Source: Geothrix sp. 21YS21S-2
GTDB taxonomy: Bacteria > Acidobacteriota > Holophagae > Holophagales > Holophagaceae
NCBI RefSeq assembly: GCF_030846775.1
Contig: NZ_CP132910.1
Coordinates: 3,072,001 to 3,136,000, forward strand
Direction: 5' to 3'
Length of the DNA stretch: 64,000 nt
Below are positions 17,381 to 27,004 of the stretch, in pieces (within the stretch, counting starts at the first letter, position 1; each line of letters starts with the position of its first letter). Below the pieces are notes generated by a model. It saw only the letters and a list, made by a program, of their open reading frames with translations. It searched no databases and had not been told where the DNA came from. The position numbers and the translations under genes were made by a program.

Positions 17381-18003
17381 TTAATTTTTTCAGCCACTTG
17401 CACTCCCGCCGACTCAGGATCAGGAATTTCCTCGAAATCGGTTCCCGGGATGGCGAAGATGCCAATACCTTCGCAAAGGCCGCTGGTATTCGCCAAGTCC
17501 ATGTCATCGAGCCGGCACCTCAGTCCTTTGCGCGGATCCAGGCCCATTTCCCCTTCTTCCAGGTTTACAACCTGGCCTTGTCAAACCGAAACGGGCATCA
17601 GGTGTTTCACAACATTGTCGATCCTGACCTCAATAAGCAGGGAATGAGTTCTCTGATGCCAAGGGAGATCTACGAACGATTCCCCTCGGAGAATATTTTA
17701 GTTGAACTGATGCGGGGCGACACATTTCTCGATAAATATGGGATCCAAGACATTTCAGCATGCAAGATCGATGTCGAAGGCCATGCTGTGGAAGTCCTTG
17801 AAGGTTTTGGGACAGAACTGACTCGCATCCATGCCATCCATCTGGAATGCGAGACGGTGCCGGTTTGGGAGGGCCAGCGACTTTTCGGCGAAGCGAAGGC
17901 ATTGCTGGAAGGAAGGGGCTTCCAGATGGTCAGCTACTGGGAGTACAACCAGCCGACAACCCAATGCGATTCGATTTGGCTCCTGGCCCACAACCGTGCA
18001 TGA
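17377..18003 (+). CDS. FkbM-type SAM-dependent methyltransferase
   Basis: A 208-residue class I methyltransferase of the FkbM type. The SAM loop is FLEIGSRDGEDA near residue 18. IEPAPQSFARIQ is the acidic ribose-binding strand, and ACKIDVEGHAVEVLEGF near residue 128 is the family's KIDVEG signature. FkbM enzymes O-methylate sugars or other small molecules, often in surface glycan gene clusters. It is the first gene of the lower-G+C island. The next gene starts 9 bases after its stop. It is probably cytoplasmic and acts on a nucleotide sugar or glycan of this cluster. Confidence 0.82.
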   Translation: MINFFSHLHSRRLRIRNFLEIGSRDGEDANTFAKAAGIRQVHVIEPAPQSFARIQAHFPFFQVYNLALSNRNGHQVFHNIVDPDLNKQGMSSLMPREIYERFPSENILVELMRGDTFLDKYGIQDISACKIDVEGHAVEVLEGFGTELTRIHAIHLECETVPVWEGQRLFGEAKALLEGRGFQMVSYWEYNQPTTQCDSIWLLAHNRA

Positions 18004-18012
18004 GGAAGCCCA

Positions 18013-19125
18013 ATGCCAATCCTGGAAGATGCCTTCGGCACACGGCGCAAGAAAAAGGCCCTCCTATGTGGCGCGGTAGAAGGTCTTGTGGACAGGGAGT
18101 CCATGAATTTTTTCCACACAAACACCCATGAGGCATTTGAACAAGGATTGGCCCTGCACGAATCGGGCTATTCGGTTGATGCCATCGACCATTGGGCTGA
18201 ACCCCCCCGAGGGTATGGCGAATATGACGTCATCCTGGGCCTCGGGCGGGCCCTGGTCGAGTGCCATTCGGGTGGCCGGCGCCCCAGACGGGTCCTTCTT
18301 TACTCCCCCGGCATCCACAACCAGGTCCAGAATCTCCGCACTCTGGACCGGGTCAAGGCCTTCAGGGAGAGGTATGGCCCCTGCCTCCTGGAGTCCGGTC
18401 GGTTTGCGTCGGAGGATTTCACCTCCATCGCCTCCCTTTGCGATGCAGTGCTGGTCCTCGGCAATGAGGCCACTGCCGCGACTTATCATGGCCGGACCTC
18501 CAGCGAGATTTTCATCATCCGGGCATTTTTCCATCACCTCGTGGACGGGGCGGCCCTCGCCCAGCGGAAGGACCCCAGGAAGGCCGGCCGGGGATTTCTT
18601 TGGTTCGGCAGTGCCGGCCTCATTCACAAGGGTCTCGACCTCCTCCTGGAGGTCTTTCTCGCCCGCCCATGGCTTGAACTTTATGTTTGCGGTCCTCTTG
18701 AAGGGGAAGGGGCCTTTGGACGGGTGTTTCAATCCCGTCTGGCAGCGTCGAGGAATATCCATATGATCGGAATGGTCCGGATTGGAAGTCCTGAGTTCCT
18801 GCGGATCGCGGAACAATGCGGCTTTGCGGTTCTTCCTTCCTGCTCCGAGGGTGGGGGGGTAAGCCTGCTCTCTGCTGTCGGAAACGGTGGACTTCTCCCC
18901 GTGGCAACTCTGGAGGCAAGCGTCGAGCTCGGTACCTTTGGCATTCCCATTGCGGGCTGCAGCGAAGCCCTGGTAGCCCAAGCGATCGAATCGTGCGAAG
19001 TCCTCCCCGTGGAGGAGCGGCTTGCCCGGACCTTGCAAGCAATAGACTTTGTGAATTCCGGCCACACCCTCGAAATGCACCGGAAATCCCTTCGAGCAGC
19101 CCTCTCGACGGTCCTGGCCGAATGA
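18013..19125 (+). CDS. GT-B-type glycosyltransferase
   Basis: A 370-residue protein resembling GT-B glycosyltransferases of the GT4/GT1 type. The second Rossmann-like half is visible as FLWFGSAGLIHKGLDLLLEVF near residue 197 followed by LELYVCGPLEGEG near residue 222, and an E-x-G segment (CSEGGGVSLLSAVGNGG near residue 277) matches the donor-binding region. The first half is less conserved (SMNFFHTNTHEAFEQGL). GAGGA lies 7 bases before the ATG. Together with the FkbM gene and the large enzyme downstream it probably builds or decorates a surface glycan. Donor and acceptor are unknown. Confidence 0.75.
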   Translation: MPILEDAFGTRRKKKALLCGAVEGLVDRESMNFFHTNTHEAFEQGLALHESGYSVDAIDHWAEPPRGYGEYDVILGLGRALVECHSGGRRPRRVLLYSPGIHNQVQNLRTLDRVKAFRERYGPCLLESGRFASEDFTSIASLCDAVLVLGNEATAATYHGRTSSEIFIIRAFFHHLVDGAALAQRKDPRKAGRGFLWFGSAGLIHKGLDLLLEVFLARPWLELYVCGPLEGEGAFGRVFQSRLAASRNIHMIGMVRIGSPEFLRIAEQCGFAVLPSCSEGGGVSLLSAVGNGGLLPVATLEASVELGTFGIPIAGCSEALVAQAIESCEVLPVEERLARTLQAIDFVNSGHTLEMHRKSLRAALSTVLAE

Positions 19126-19193
19126 ACTTGGCGCAAAGCTTGCTCGGTAGGCACTTTGTATGCACCCACGCTATCTAACCCCTGGAGCTTTCC

Positions 19194-22100
19194 ATGCCCG
19201 ACGCTGAGATCCGTGACTTCGAGACATGCTGGTGCGGGGGCAAACTGGTAGATGGAGTCCACCCTGGGTATGGCAGTTGTACGTCCTGTGGAACCCAGGT
19301 GAAATGGACGGGCTATGGCGAACAAGCACTGAAAGCCCTGTATGCATTCGGCCCCTACTGGAACGGCGAAGGCGCGGACCACCCGGAGACGCCTGGCCTG
19401 ATCGCGGAAAGAGCCTTGCATGACTTCAATGACCGGATTCCGGAATGGTTCGAGCGGCTCACCCGGCGCAATGGCGTTCCTGATCGGCTCCTCGAAATCG
19501 GATGTGGTCACGGCGGCTTTCTCCGGTATTGCCTGGATCGCGGCACGAAGCGTGCTGTCGGCGTGGAGGTGGACGAAGCCACTTGCGCATTCGCAAGGAG
19601 GGAATTCGGTCTCGCAGAGGTCTACCCGGGTCTATTCCCTGCCGTCGCCATCCCTGAGCCCCGGTTTGATGCGGTCGTAGCGTTCGATGTGCTCGAACAC
19701 GTGCCGGACCCACTCGGGTTCCTGCGCGGTATTGCTGGGCTGCTGGAGGAGAAGGGCAGGCTCCTGCTGCAGACACCCATCTTTGACGGAGAGGGTGCGG
19801 ACTGGTACCCATTCGAGAGCCCGGCCCACTTGAACTTGTTCTCAGGCAAGGCTTTGGTTCGCCTCTTCGAGGCAGCGGGCCTTGAAGTCCAGGAGCTCCT
19901 TTGGGCGCCGTTCCCGTACGACGCACTCATTTTGGGCCGTAAGGTCAAGGCCTCAGCGGGCGTGCGAATTGCCGGCGAGGGGGCTGGGGATAAGGACCTG
20001 ACCGTGGTTGAGGGCAATTCCGATTTCTCCACCGCCATGGACCGGGTCTTCCGCAACAACCGGCCGGCCAAGGTGCTTGAAACGGGCACTTACCTGGGCA
20101 CCGGTACGACCCGTACCTTGGCCATCCTATTGCGCGACTACAAGATCGATTCCCCCAGGTTCTTCAGCCTTGAAGTGAACCCCTCCAACCATCTGCAGGC
20201 TAAGGAGAACCTTGGAAGAGATGGCCTATTGGCAATGGTGGAACCCCTTCTTGGCCTTTCCGTGCCAAGAACCCGATTGCCGGGGCTGGCGGAAATCGAG
20301 GAGGCCATGGTGAGGAACATGGCCTTCAAGGATGTCTATGTGGACCACCAGGAAAACGAGCGGTCTAGGCTGTACGCCCAGGAAACAGATTTTTCCGAGG
20401 TCCCCGATGATCTTCTCCGCCAATGCCTGAAAGCGTTCGGATATCGGCCTGACCTCGTGCTCCTTGACAGCGGAGGCCATATGGGCTTCGTGGAATTCCA
20501 GTATCTCCTGGAACTCCTTGAAGGCCCTTGCACGATCGCCCTTGACGACGTGTTCCACGTCAAGCACCGGCGAAGCCTCCAGTGCATCCTCGAGGATCCC
20601 CGGTTTGACCTGACCTACCTATCGCGGGAAAAATTCGGGTTCTGCGTGGCGAAATTCGATCCGGGCAGAGTACCGGCCAAGCCCCACGTGGAAAACATCC
20701 TTTGGGTCCGACTGGATGCCGTTGGAGACAACCTTCTTGCCGCCTCCATGCTGGAAGGCGTAAGTGGCCATTTCCCAGATGCCCGGATTACCGTGCTCTG
20801 CCAGCCACGAGTAGCCGAGCTGTACGAGGCATGCCCATTTGCTGATGAAGTCTACCCGGTCGACAAGCAACTGGCTCTGGGTGGAGGCCCCTACCTCCAG
20901 GACCTGATCCGGGACCTGACCCACAGGCACTTCGATCTCTGCCTGCATAGTGTCTACTCAAGGGAGCCGCTGGCGGACGTCCTCACCGGGATGTGCGGGG
21001 CCTTGCGCCGGGTGGGCCACTTCGGGGACGACCATAACCGCAATCCCAGGGAACGGCCGGCTTTGGACGCGTTGTATACGGATCTCGTTCCTGCGCAGGA
21101 GGACTGGGCCTTGGAACTGGATCGACATAAATCCTTCCTCCAATACCTGGGCATCGAACCTAAGGATCTGCAACCAGAGGTCTGGTTCACTCCAGAGGAC
21201 GTCCAGGCGGTCGAAGCCATTTTAGGGGAGGAGAAGCTTCAGGACAGGAAGCTGGTGGCACTCTTTGCGGGGGCCCAATGGGAATCACGGATCTACGAAG
21301 GCTATGGCCTGGCCCTGGCCCCCGTCCTGAAGGACCACCCTGAGCTTGCTGTTGTCGCCCTTGGTGTCGAGGCAGAACAGGGGATCAATCAACGGCACCT
21401 CGACCTGTTCCCGACGGCTGGGGTGAATTTGTGCGGGCGCCTGACACTTCGCCAATGCGCCGCATTGATGAAAAGATGTGCCCTCGCGGTTGGCGCAGAA
21501 ACCGGCCTGGCCCATATGGCCTGCGCGGTTGGCCTCCCGAATGTGGTGGTACTTGGCGGGGGGCACTTCGGCCGGTTCATGCCGTATTCCCCTCTGACGA
21601 CGTGTTCGGTCCTGCCTCTGTCCTGCTATTTGTGCGATTGGAACTGTCCATATGAACGCCCGTATTGCGTCAAGGACCTTTCTCCTGAAGTCCTCACGAG
21701 GGCAGTCAGAACGGCCATGGAAGGCAGATCCGAGGTCCCTCTCCTGGTGGCCCAGGATGGCTGGGAACAAACGTGGAATGGCCCAAACGCAATTGATTTA
21801 AAACCAAACCTGGATCTCGCCAGGGTGGGGCTGGAAACGGTTACCGTGGCCGCGCCCCAGGGCCCTGCACCGGTTCTTTCGCTGGTGGTTCCGTCCATCG
21901 GGCGGCCAAAGCGCCTCGAGGCCATGCTCGCGAGCGCACACGCGTCATTGGGCACCATCCCTTGGGAAGTAATAGGGATCTGCCCCAGCGGCGACCAAAG
22001 CAGCCGGGAGGTATTCCAGAAGATGGGAGCCAGGATTGTTCTGGCGGATGAGGACTACCTGGGCACAGACGGCAAGTTCAGCTGGTCCCTCCTCATGAAC

Positions 22101-23576
22101 GCAGGCTTCGCAAAGGCCAGGGGCAAGTGGGTGATGTATGGCAGCGATGACCTTTTGTTCGAACCCGATTCCTTGCCGCGGCTGCTTGCCTATGGAGAGC
22201 TGGCAGGCATCAAGGTTGGTGGCCTTTCGCTGATGGAACACAACCCCGGCTGGCAGGGGTACCCCGATTGGTGGGCTCCCATGGGGTCCGACGGCTGGTT
22301 GATGATCAACTTCGGGATCGTGCGCAAAACCGCATGGGAGGCCGTGGGGGGATTCTTCCCGGGCTACCATTTCTATGGCGCGGACTGGGATCTCTGTTAC
22401 CGAATCCATGCTGCGGGCTGGCAGATTCTGCCCGTATGGGATGCGCGTGTCCACCACAATCAGGAAGGGGACGAAGTCAAGAAGAGCCATGAAGAGCGAT
22501 GGCAAGAGGATAAGGACCTTATGGAGGCGCGGAAGCACCTTCGCCCTGCACACCAGATCGCGGTCAGTCAGGGCCTGACGGCCCTCGCTGCGGCCGGGGC
22601 CCGGACGTTCGCCGCCAATATCTTTCATGATCAAGTCCGTTCCCTGCTCTCCATGGATGCTGCCCGCTTGACGTCCACACTTGAGCTTTGGCTTGAGTTG
22701 GCACCCAGGGCGGGTTTCCTCTGGGCCTTAAAAGCCGAGTTCCTCGATGGAGACGGAGCCGCCCAGGCCGAGCGGGAAGACTCACTGGAACGGGCCGATG
22801 CCCTCGGATGGGACTTTGGCCACGAAAGCGGCCAGAAGCCATCGCTGGCGCGGGCCACCGTCCTTTGCGCCGTTTGGCACAAGGACCCCGACCGCCTGGA
22901 ACGTCTGCAGGGGCACCAGTCCTGCCTGGATGCCCAGTCCGTAGCGGTGGACCGGATCTATGTCTTCGACGCCGGGGATACCGTCCCCAATTGGTTGAGG
23001 GGAACAGCCCTCGTTTCCCGGGAGCCTCTCAGAATCTATGAAGCCTGGAACCTGGCCCTCAGCCAAGTAAAGACCCCCTTTGTCATCAACCTGAACCTGG
23101 ACGACCGGCTGAACCCGGATGCGGTGGAATTGTTTCTGAAAACCTTGGAGGGGGGGGCGGACCTGGTGGCAGGCGATTGGCGCGTTTGCTTCTCACAGGC
23201 GGAAACGGATGCCGTCACACCGAGCATCCTTGCGAAAGAACTGCCCTTCAATCCCGTCTGGCCCCCTAGCCAAGGGGAGTGCGTAAGACTGGGGAGTGGC
23301 ACCGGAGAACGCGCGACGCTCGGTCCTGCCACCGGATGGCGCACGGCCCTGCACGGCGAATTGGGTCGCTATCCCTTCGCCTTCAATGATGGAAGCACCA
23401 TTAACATCATCGGTGATTCACTTTGGTGGCAACGCCTCCTGTCCAAAGGTAAGCGAGTTCTTCGCTTGCCTGTTATCGTGGGCCGCTATTTCAGCCATCC
23501 CGGAGATCAGGCAGAATTTCGCACCCCTGCCTCCACCGAACATGAAAAAGCCTTGGGCATCGGGGTTATGTGGTAG
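19194..23576 (+). CDS. Giant fusion: two methyltransferases and three glycosyltransferases
   Basis: One uninterrupted 1460-residue frame. Reading order: a zinc-ribbon-like CxC...CxxC (C12, C14, C29, C32); a SAM methyltransferase (LLEIGCGHGGF near 99, FDVLEHVPDP near 164); a second methyltransferase-like unit (VLETGTYLGTGTT near 293, LVLLDSGGHMG near 420, DDVFH near 450); a GT9/heptosyltransferase-like unit (WVRLDAVGDNLLAASML near 503, GAETGLAHMACAVG near 767, CYLCDWNCPYE near 811); a GT2-like unit (SLVVPSIGRPKRLEAML near 897, YGSDDL near 982, GADWDLCYRIH near 1062); and a final GT2-like unit (NLNLDDRLNPDAV near 1297). The DD motifs are the expected metal/donor sites. GGAG lies 7 bases before the ATG. 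Such enzymes are usually separate polypeptides. Domain calls rest on motifs read by eye. Confidence 0.8.
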   Translation: MPDAEIRDFETCWCGGKLVDGVHPGYGSCTSCGTQVKWTGYGEQALKALYAFGPYWNGEGADHPETPGLIAERALHDFNDRIPEWFERLTRRNGVPDRLLEIGCGHGGFLRYCLDRGTKRAVGVEVDEATCAFARREFGLAEVYPGLFPAVAIPEPRFDAVVAFDVLEHVPDPLGFLRGIAGLLEEKGRLLLQTPIFDGEGADWYPFESPAHLNLFSGKALVRLFEAAGLEVQELLWAPFPYDALILGRKVKASAGVRIAGEGAGDKDLTVVEGNSDFSTAMDRVFRNNRPAKVLETGTYLGTGTTRTLAILLRDYKIDSPRFFSLEVNPSNHLQAKENLGRDGLLAMVEPLLGLSVPRTRLPGLAEIEEAMVRNMAFKDVYVDHQENERSRLYAQETDFSEVPDDLLRQCLKAFGYRPDLVLLDSGGHMGFVEFQYLLELLEGPCTIALDDVFHVKHRRSLQCILEDPRFDLTYLSREKFGFCVAKFDPGRVPAKPHVENILWVRLDAVGDNLLAASMLEGVSGHFPDARITVLCQPRVAELYEACPFADEVYPVDKQLALGGGPYLQDLIRDLTHRHFDLCLHSVYSREPLADVLTGMCGALRRVGHFGDDHNRNPRERPALDALYTDLVPAQEDWALELDRHKSFLQYLGIEPKDLQPEVWFTPEDVQAVEAILGEEKLQDRKLVALFAGAQWESRIYEGYGLALAPVLKDHPELAVVALGVEAEQGINQRHLDLFPTAGVNLCGRLTLRQCAALMKRCALAVGAETGLAHMACAVGLPNVVVLGGGHFGRFMPYSPLTTCSVLPLSCYLCDWNCPYERPYCVKDLSPEVLTRAVRTAMEGRSEVPLLVAQDGWEQTWNGPNAIDLKPNLDLARVGLETVTVAAPQGPAPVLSLVVPSIGRPKRLEAMLASAHASLGTIPWEVIGICPSGDQSSREVFQKMGARIVLADEDYLGTDGKFSWSLLMNAGFAKARGKWVMYGSDDLLFEPDSLPRLLAYGELAGIKVGGLSLMEHNPGWQGYPDWWAPMGSDGWLMINFGIVRKTAWEAVGGFFPGYHFYGADWDLCYRIHAAGWQILPVWDARVHHNQEGDEVKKSHEERWQEDKDLMEARKHLRPAHQIAVSQGLTALAAAGARTFAANIFHDQVRSLLSMDAARLTSTLELWLELAPRAGFLWALKAEFLDGDGAAQAEREDSLERADALGWDFGHESGQKPSLARATVLCAVWHKDPDRLERLQGHQSCLDAQSVAVDRIYVFDAGDTVPNWLRGTALVSREPLRIYEAWNLALSQVKTPFVINLNLDDRLNPDAVELFLKTLEGGADLVAGDWRVCFSQAETDAVTPSILAKELPFNPVWPPSQGECVRLGSGTGERATLGPATGWRTALHGELGRYPFAFNDGSTINIIGDSLWWQRLLSKGKRVLRLPVIVGRYFSHPGDQAEFRTPASTEHEKALGIGVMW

Positions 23577-23946
23577 CTCTCCTTGCCAAAAGCCCGTCCG
23601 GATTCAACAATTTCGACAATGGTGGGGCTCCGTGGTGCCCAAGGGTGACGTTGGTGCCAGGCCCCTGGAAGACCTTCACGGTTCTCGCCAGGAGGTGCAC
23701 CGGGAAGTGTCTCCGGCAGTTTGGAGGAACCGCCGGCCAAAGACCGCCGATCCCCAATAAACACCTGAATCTGAAAGCCAAGGAAACGGACGTTCCGGGT
23801 CGCAAGCAGCGTCTCCACCAGCCAAAGGCCGAAAATGCCAATGCAGCCGTTGCACAGGAGCCTTGCTCAGGCCTCGTTTCCCCTCAGTCAGCCTAGGTGC
23901 GTTGGCCCGGATGAGGAGGTTTTGACAAGCGCAATAGCCACATGAT
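23577..23946. other. Non-coding or decayed stretch at the right edge of the island
   Basis: No supported gene in these 370 bases. A plus-strand frame from a GTG at 23570 runs 108 codons to 23896, overlapping the end of the large enzyme, but its composition is basic and irregular. Two leftward frames (to 23818 and 23841) also stay open but lack a start context and recognisable motifs. I read it as gene debris between the island and mutL. Confidence 0.4.
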
Positions 23947-25710
23947 CTAAGCCCGCCGCCCGAAGCTCCGCTCCAGCTCCGTCCGCGTCAGTTTCTTGAT
24001 CACCGGCCGCCCATGGGGGCACGTGTGCGGCACCTCGCAGGCCATGAGGTCCTCGATGAGGCGCTGGGCAAGGTCGGCCGGGAGGTGGTGGTGCTTCTTG
24101 ATGGCGCTGCGGCAGCTGAGCTCGGCGTTGAGCTCCCGGCGGAAGTGGTCCAGGTCCACCCGGCCCAGCTCCTCCAGGCGCTGGAGCAGGTCGGCCAGCA
24201 GGGCCTCGGGGTCCCGGTCCATGAGGAAGTCCGGCAGGCCGCGGACCACCACGGCGTCCTCGGCGAAGGGCTCCACCTCCATGCCGGCTTCGGTGAAGGC
24301 GTCCAGAAAGGGGGTCAGGCGAGACATGGCCTCGGGGCCCACGCGCACCACCCGGGGGGGCATAAGGGGTTGCACGGCAGGCTGGTGTTTGCGGAGGAAG
24401 TGGCGCTCGTAGAGGATGCGCTCGTGGGCCACGTGCTGGTCCACCAGCCACAGTTCGGGTTCGGCGCCGCCGGTCACCTCGGCCAGGAGGTAGGTGGAAT
24501 CGAAGGAACCCAGGTAGCGCACGGCGGGCCCATGGAGGGGTTCCGCCACACGGGCGGGTTCCTCCCGGCGGGGGAAGGCCGCTTCCAGGGCCTGGTAGGT
24601 GCCGGTGCCGGCCGAGCCCGCGGCGGACCACAGGTGGGGGTGTTCGGCGGCCACGGGGGCCAGGGGGCGGTCCAGTTCCGGTTCCAGGGGGCGGGGGGGG
24701 AGGTCCAGCACGGAGGCCAGGCCGCCGCGCAGTTCGCTCCAGGCCTCGCGAAGGGCCCGGCCCACCCAGGGGAAGATGCGCTGGGGCTCCCGGAACCGCA
24801 CTTCGGCCTTGGTGGGGTGGACGTTCACGTCCACCGCGTCGGCGGGCACGTCCAGGAAGACCACGGCGGCGGGATAGGAGCCCTTGGGGAAAAATCCCTC
24901 CCAGGCCGAGGCCAGGGCCGCCAGCAGCAGGCGGTCCCGCACGGCGCGGCCGTTGACGAAGAGGTAGAGGTGGTTGCGGTCCCGGAAGCTGAGCTCGGGG
25001 GGGGACACGTAGCCGTGGAGGGTCCAGGGGGCCGTGCCGTCCCGGAAGGGGACCAGGGCGGTGAGCTTGTCGCCCAGGAGGGGCCCCAGGCGGGCGCCGG
25101 CTACCGGGACGGCGGGGAGGGCGAGGCGGCCGCTGCGGTCGGATTCCAGCACCCAGTGGATGGCGGGCGTGGCCAGGGCCATGCGGGTCACCACGCCCCA
25201 CAGGTGGGCGTGCTCGGTCTCGGTGGCCTTGAGGAAGCGCTTGCGGGCCGGGAGCTGGGCGAAGAGGTCCCGCACGGTGATCGTGGTGCCCCGGGACCGG
25301 CTGAAGGGCTGCACCTCCTTGATGACGCCGAACTCGCACCGCAGGCGGTGGCCGGCGCCGTCCTGCTCGGCCGAGGCCATGTCGAAGCGGCTCACGGAGG
25401 CGATGGAGGGCAGCGCCTCGCCCCGGAAACCGAAGGAGGCCAGGTGGCCCAGGTCGTCGGCCGTGCGCACCTTGCTGGTGGCGTGGCGCTCCAGGGCCAT
25501 GTACAGGTCGTCCCGGGCCATGCCGCAGCCGTCGTCGGCCACGTCCAGCATGCGCTTGCCGCCCTCCTCCCAGCGCACCTCCAGGCGGGTGGCGCCGGCG
25601 TCCAGGGCGTTCTCCACCAGTTCCTTGAGCACGGAGGCGGGACGCTCCACCACTTCGCCCGCGGCGATCTGGTTGGCCACCTGGTCGGGAAGGACGCGGA
25701 TGCGGGGCAT
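23947..25710 (-). CDS. mutL: DNA mismatch repair protein MutL
   Basis: A 587-residue MutL. The GHKL ATPase motifs are VENALDAGA near residue 33, DDGCGM near 59 and GFRGEALPS near 93. The C-terminal domain carries DQHVAHERILYE near residue 425, matching the DQHA(x)2E(x)4E endonuclease motif with A to V, and CPHGRP near the C-terminus, so this is the endonuclease-type MutL, not the E. coli type. A proline-rich linker (about 325-390) joins the halves. The start lies 1 base after the stop of the upstream glycosyltransferase gene, so the two are coupled. mutS is not in the window. Confidence 0.95.
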   Translation of the reverse strand: MPRIRVLPDQVANQIAAGEVVERPASVLKELVENALDAGATRLEVRWEEGGKRMLDVADDGCGMARDDLYMALERHATSKVRTADDLGHLASFGFRGEALPSIASVSRFDMASAEQDGAGHRLRCEFGVIKEVQPFSRSRGTTITVRDLFAQLPARKRFLKATETEHAHLWGVVTRMALATPAIHWVLESDRSGRLALPAVPVAGARLGPLLGDKLTALVPFRDGTAPWTLHGYVSPPELSFRDRNHLYLFVNGRAVRDRLLLAALASAWEGFFPKGSYPAAVVFLDVPADAVDVNVHPTKAEVRFREPQRIFPWVGRALREAWSELRGGLASVLDLPPRPLEPELDRPLAPVAAEHPHLWSAAGSAGTGTYQALEAAFPRREEPARVAEPLHGPAVRYLGSFDSTYLLAEVTGGAEPELWLVDQHVAHERILYERHFLRKHQPAVQPLMPPRVVRVGPEAMSRLTPFLDAFTEAGMEVEPFAEDAVVVRGLPDFLMDRDPEALLADLLQRLEELGRVDLDHFRRELNAELSCRSAIKKHHHLPADLAQRLIEDLMACEVPHTCPHGRPVIKKLTRTELERSFGRRA

Positions 25711-25711
25711 G

Positions 25712-26989
25712 TCAGCAGAGCTCCAGGAGTCGGGTGAGATCGGGGTGGCCGGGGAAGGCCGCCAGGCCCAGGGTGATGACCTGGCGCCCCTCGGCCGCGG
25801 CGCCCTGGCGCAGGAGGAAGATGCCCACGAGCTTGTGCCAGCTGCCGTCGCCCCCCTGGGGGCAGTGCTGGATGGCTACCCAGGCGTCCCGGACGGCCTG
25901 CTCCAGCAGGCCCTCCTCCACGCCCAGGCGCACGAGGCGGCCCCACAGGGAGGCGTCCGATGGCGCGGCCTCCAGGCCGGCCAGCAGGACGGTCCGGGCC
26001 GCGTCCTGGGCGCCGGCCCTCGCGTGGAGGTCGGCCAGGTCCAGGTACGCCGTGGTGTAGCCGGGGGACTCCCGGATGCAGGCCTCCAGGAGGGCCCGGG
26101 CCTCCTCGCGGCGCCCCAGGCGCTCCAGGGAGACCCCCCGGCCCACGGCGGCGGGGATGCTGCCGGGAAGCTCGGCGAAGACCCGCAGGGCCTCCTCGTG
26201 GCGCCCGCTGCGCTGGAGCGCGGTGCCGTGGGTGAGGCGCAGGGTCGGGGGGACCTCCGGCGACAGGGCGCGATAGCGTTCGGCGGTGCGGACGGCCAGC
26301 TCCCAGTCCTCGGCGGCGGCGGCCTGGATCACCACGTTGAAGAGGCTCAGGAGGTCCTCCGGGCGGTCCTGGGCGTCCTTCAGGGCCAGGTCCAGGTACA
26401 CGGGCTTCTTGGCCTCCACGCGGTCGGCGAGGGTGAAGCCGTAGTGGTGGATCACCGTGTCCAGGTCCGGGAGGGGACCCGGGAAGGAGGCCTCAACGCT
26501 CTCGTGGATGCGGCCCCGGAAGGCCACGCCCGGAAGGCGCCTGAAGAGCCGAACGGCCCGGGTGTCGCCGCAGGCCGGCCAGGAAGCCCCCTCGGCATAC
26601 CCGCCGGGGTTGGGCCGGGCCTGGGTGTCCATCATCGTGTAGGCGGCGTCGGGCAGGTAGCTGCGGATGAGCACCCGGTAGGCGTCGGCGCCCCCGCAGG
26701 CCGCGCGCAGGGCGGCGTGGTCCCTGGGATCCACGGCCTCGTCGGCGTCCAGCACCAGCACCCAGTCGCCCGTGGCGTGGGCCAGGCTGGCGTTGCGGGC
26801 CGCGGAGAAGTCGCCGTTCCAGGGGAACGGGTGCACCGCGGCGCCCCTGGCCCGGGCCAGGGCCACGGTGCCGTCGGTGGAGCCGGTGTCCACCACGACG
26901 ATCTCGTCCACGAGGCCCCGGACGGAGTCCAGGCAGTGGCCCAGGTGGGCCTCCTCGTCCTTCACGATCATCGAAAGCGACAGCTTCAT
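25712..26989 (-). CDS. GT2 glycosyltransferase with C-terminal TPR repeats
   Basis: A 425-residue protein. Residues 1-110 are a GT2 (GT-A fold) catalytic core: SLSMIVKDEEAHLGHCLDSV, VDTGSTDGT near residue 34, the metal-binding region LVLDADEAV near residue 77. This form (SCDSV-type start, W-x-F/G-D-F-S-x-A-R-N) is common in SunS/lipopolysaccharide-core-like GT2 proteins with TPR tails. Residues 210-420 are TPR repeats (RSGRHEEALRVFAELPG, RLGRREEARALLEACI). It precedes mutL by one base on the same strand. It might glycosylate a protein or envelope glycan; the acceptor is unknown. Confidence 0.85.
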   Translation of the reverse strand: MKLSLSMIVKDEEAHLGHCLDSVRGLVDEIVVVDTGSTDGTVALARARGAAVHPFPWNGDFSAARNASLAHATGDWVLVLDADEAVDPRDHAALRAACGGADAYRVLIRSYLPDAAYTMMDTQARPNPGGYAEGASWPACGDTRAVRLFRRLPGVAFRGRIHESVEASFPGPLPDLDTVIHHYGFTLADRVEAKKPVYLDLALKDAQDRPEDLLSLFNVVIQAAAAEDWELAVRTAERYRALSPEVPPTLRLTHGTALQRSGRHEEALRVFAELPGSIPAAVGRGVSLERLGRREEARALLEACIRESPGYTTAYLDLADLHARAGAQDAARTVLLAGLEAAPSDASLWGRLVRLGVEEGLLEQAVRDAWVAIQHCPQGGDGSWHKLVGIFLLRQGAAAEGRQVITLGLAAFPGHPDLTRLLELC

Positions 26990-27004
26990 CCGGTAAGGAT
27001 AAGC

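Noticed and set aside
23507-23841. Two leftward open frames between the large enzyme and mutL
   Set aside because: No ribosome-binding site, no motif, and the frames overlap the end of the real gene. Kept only as possible debris.
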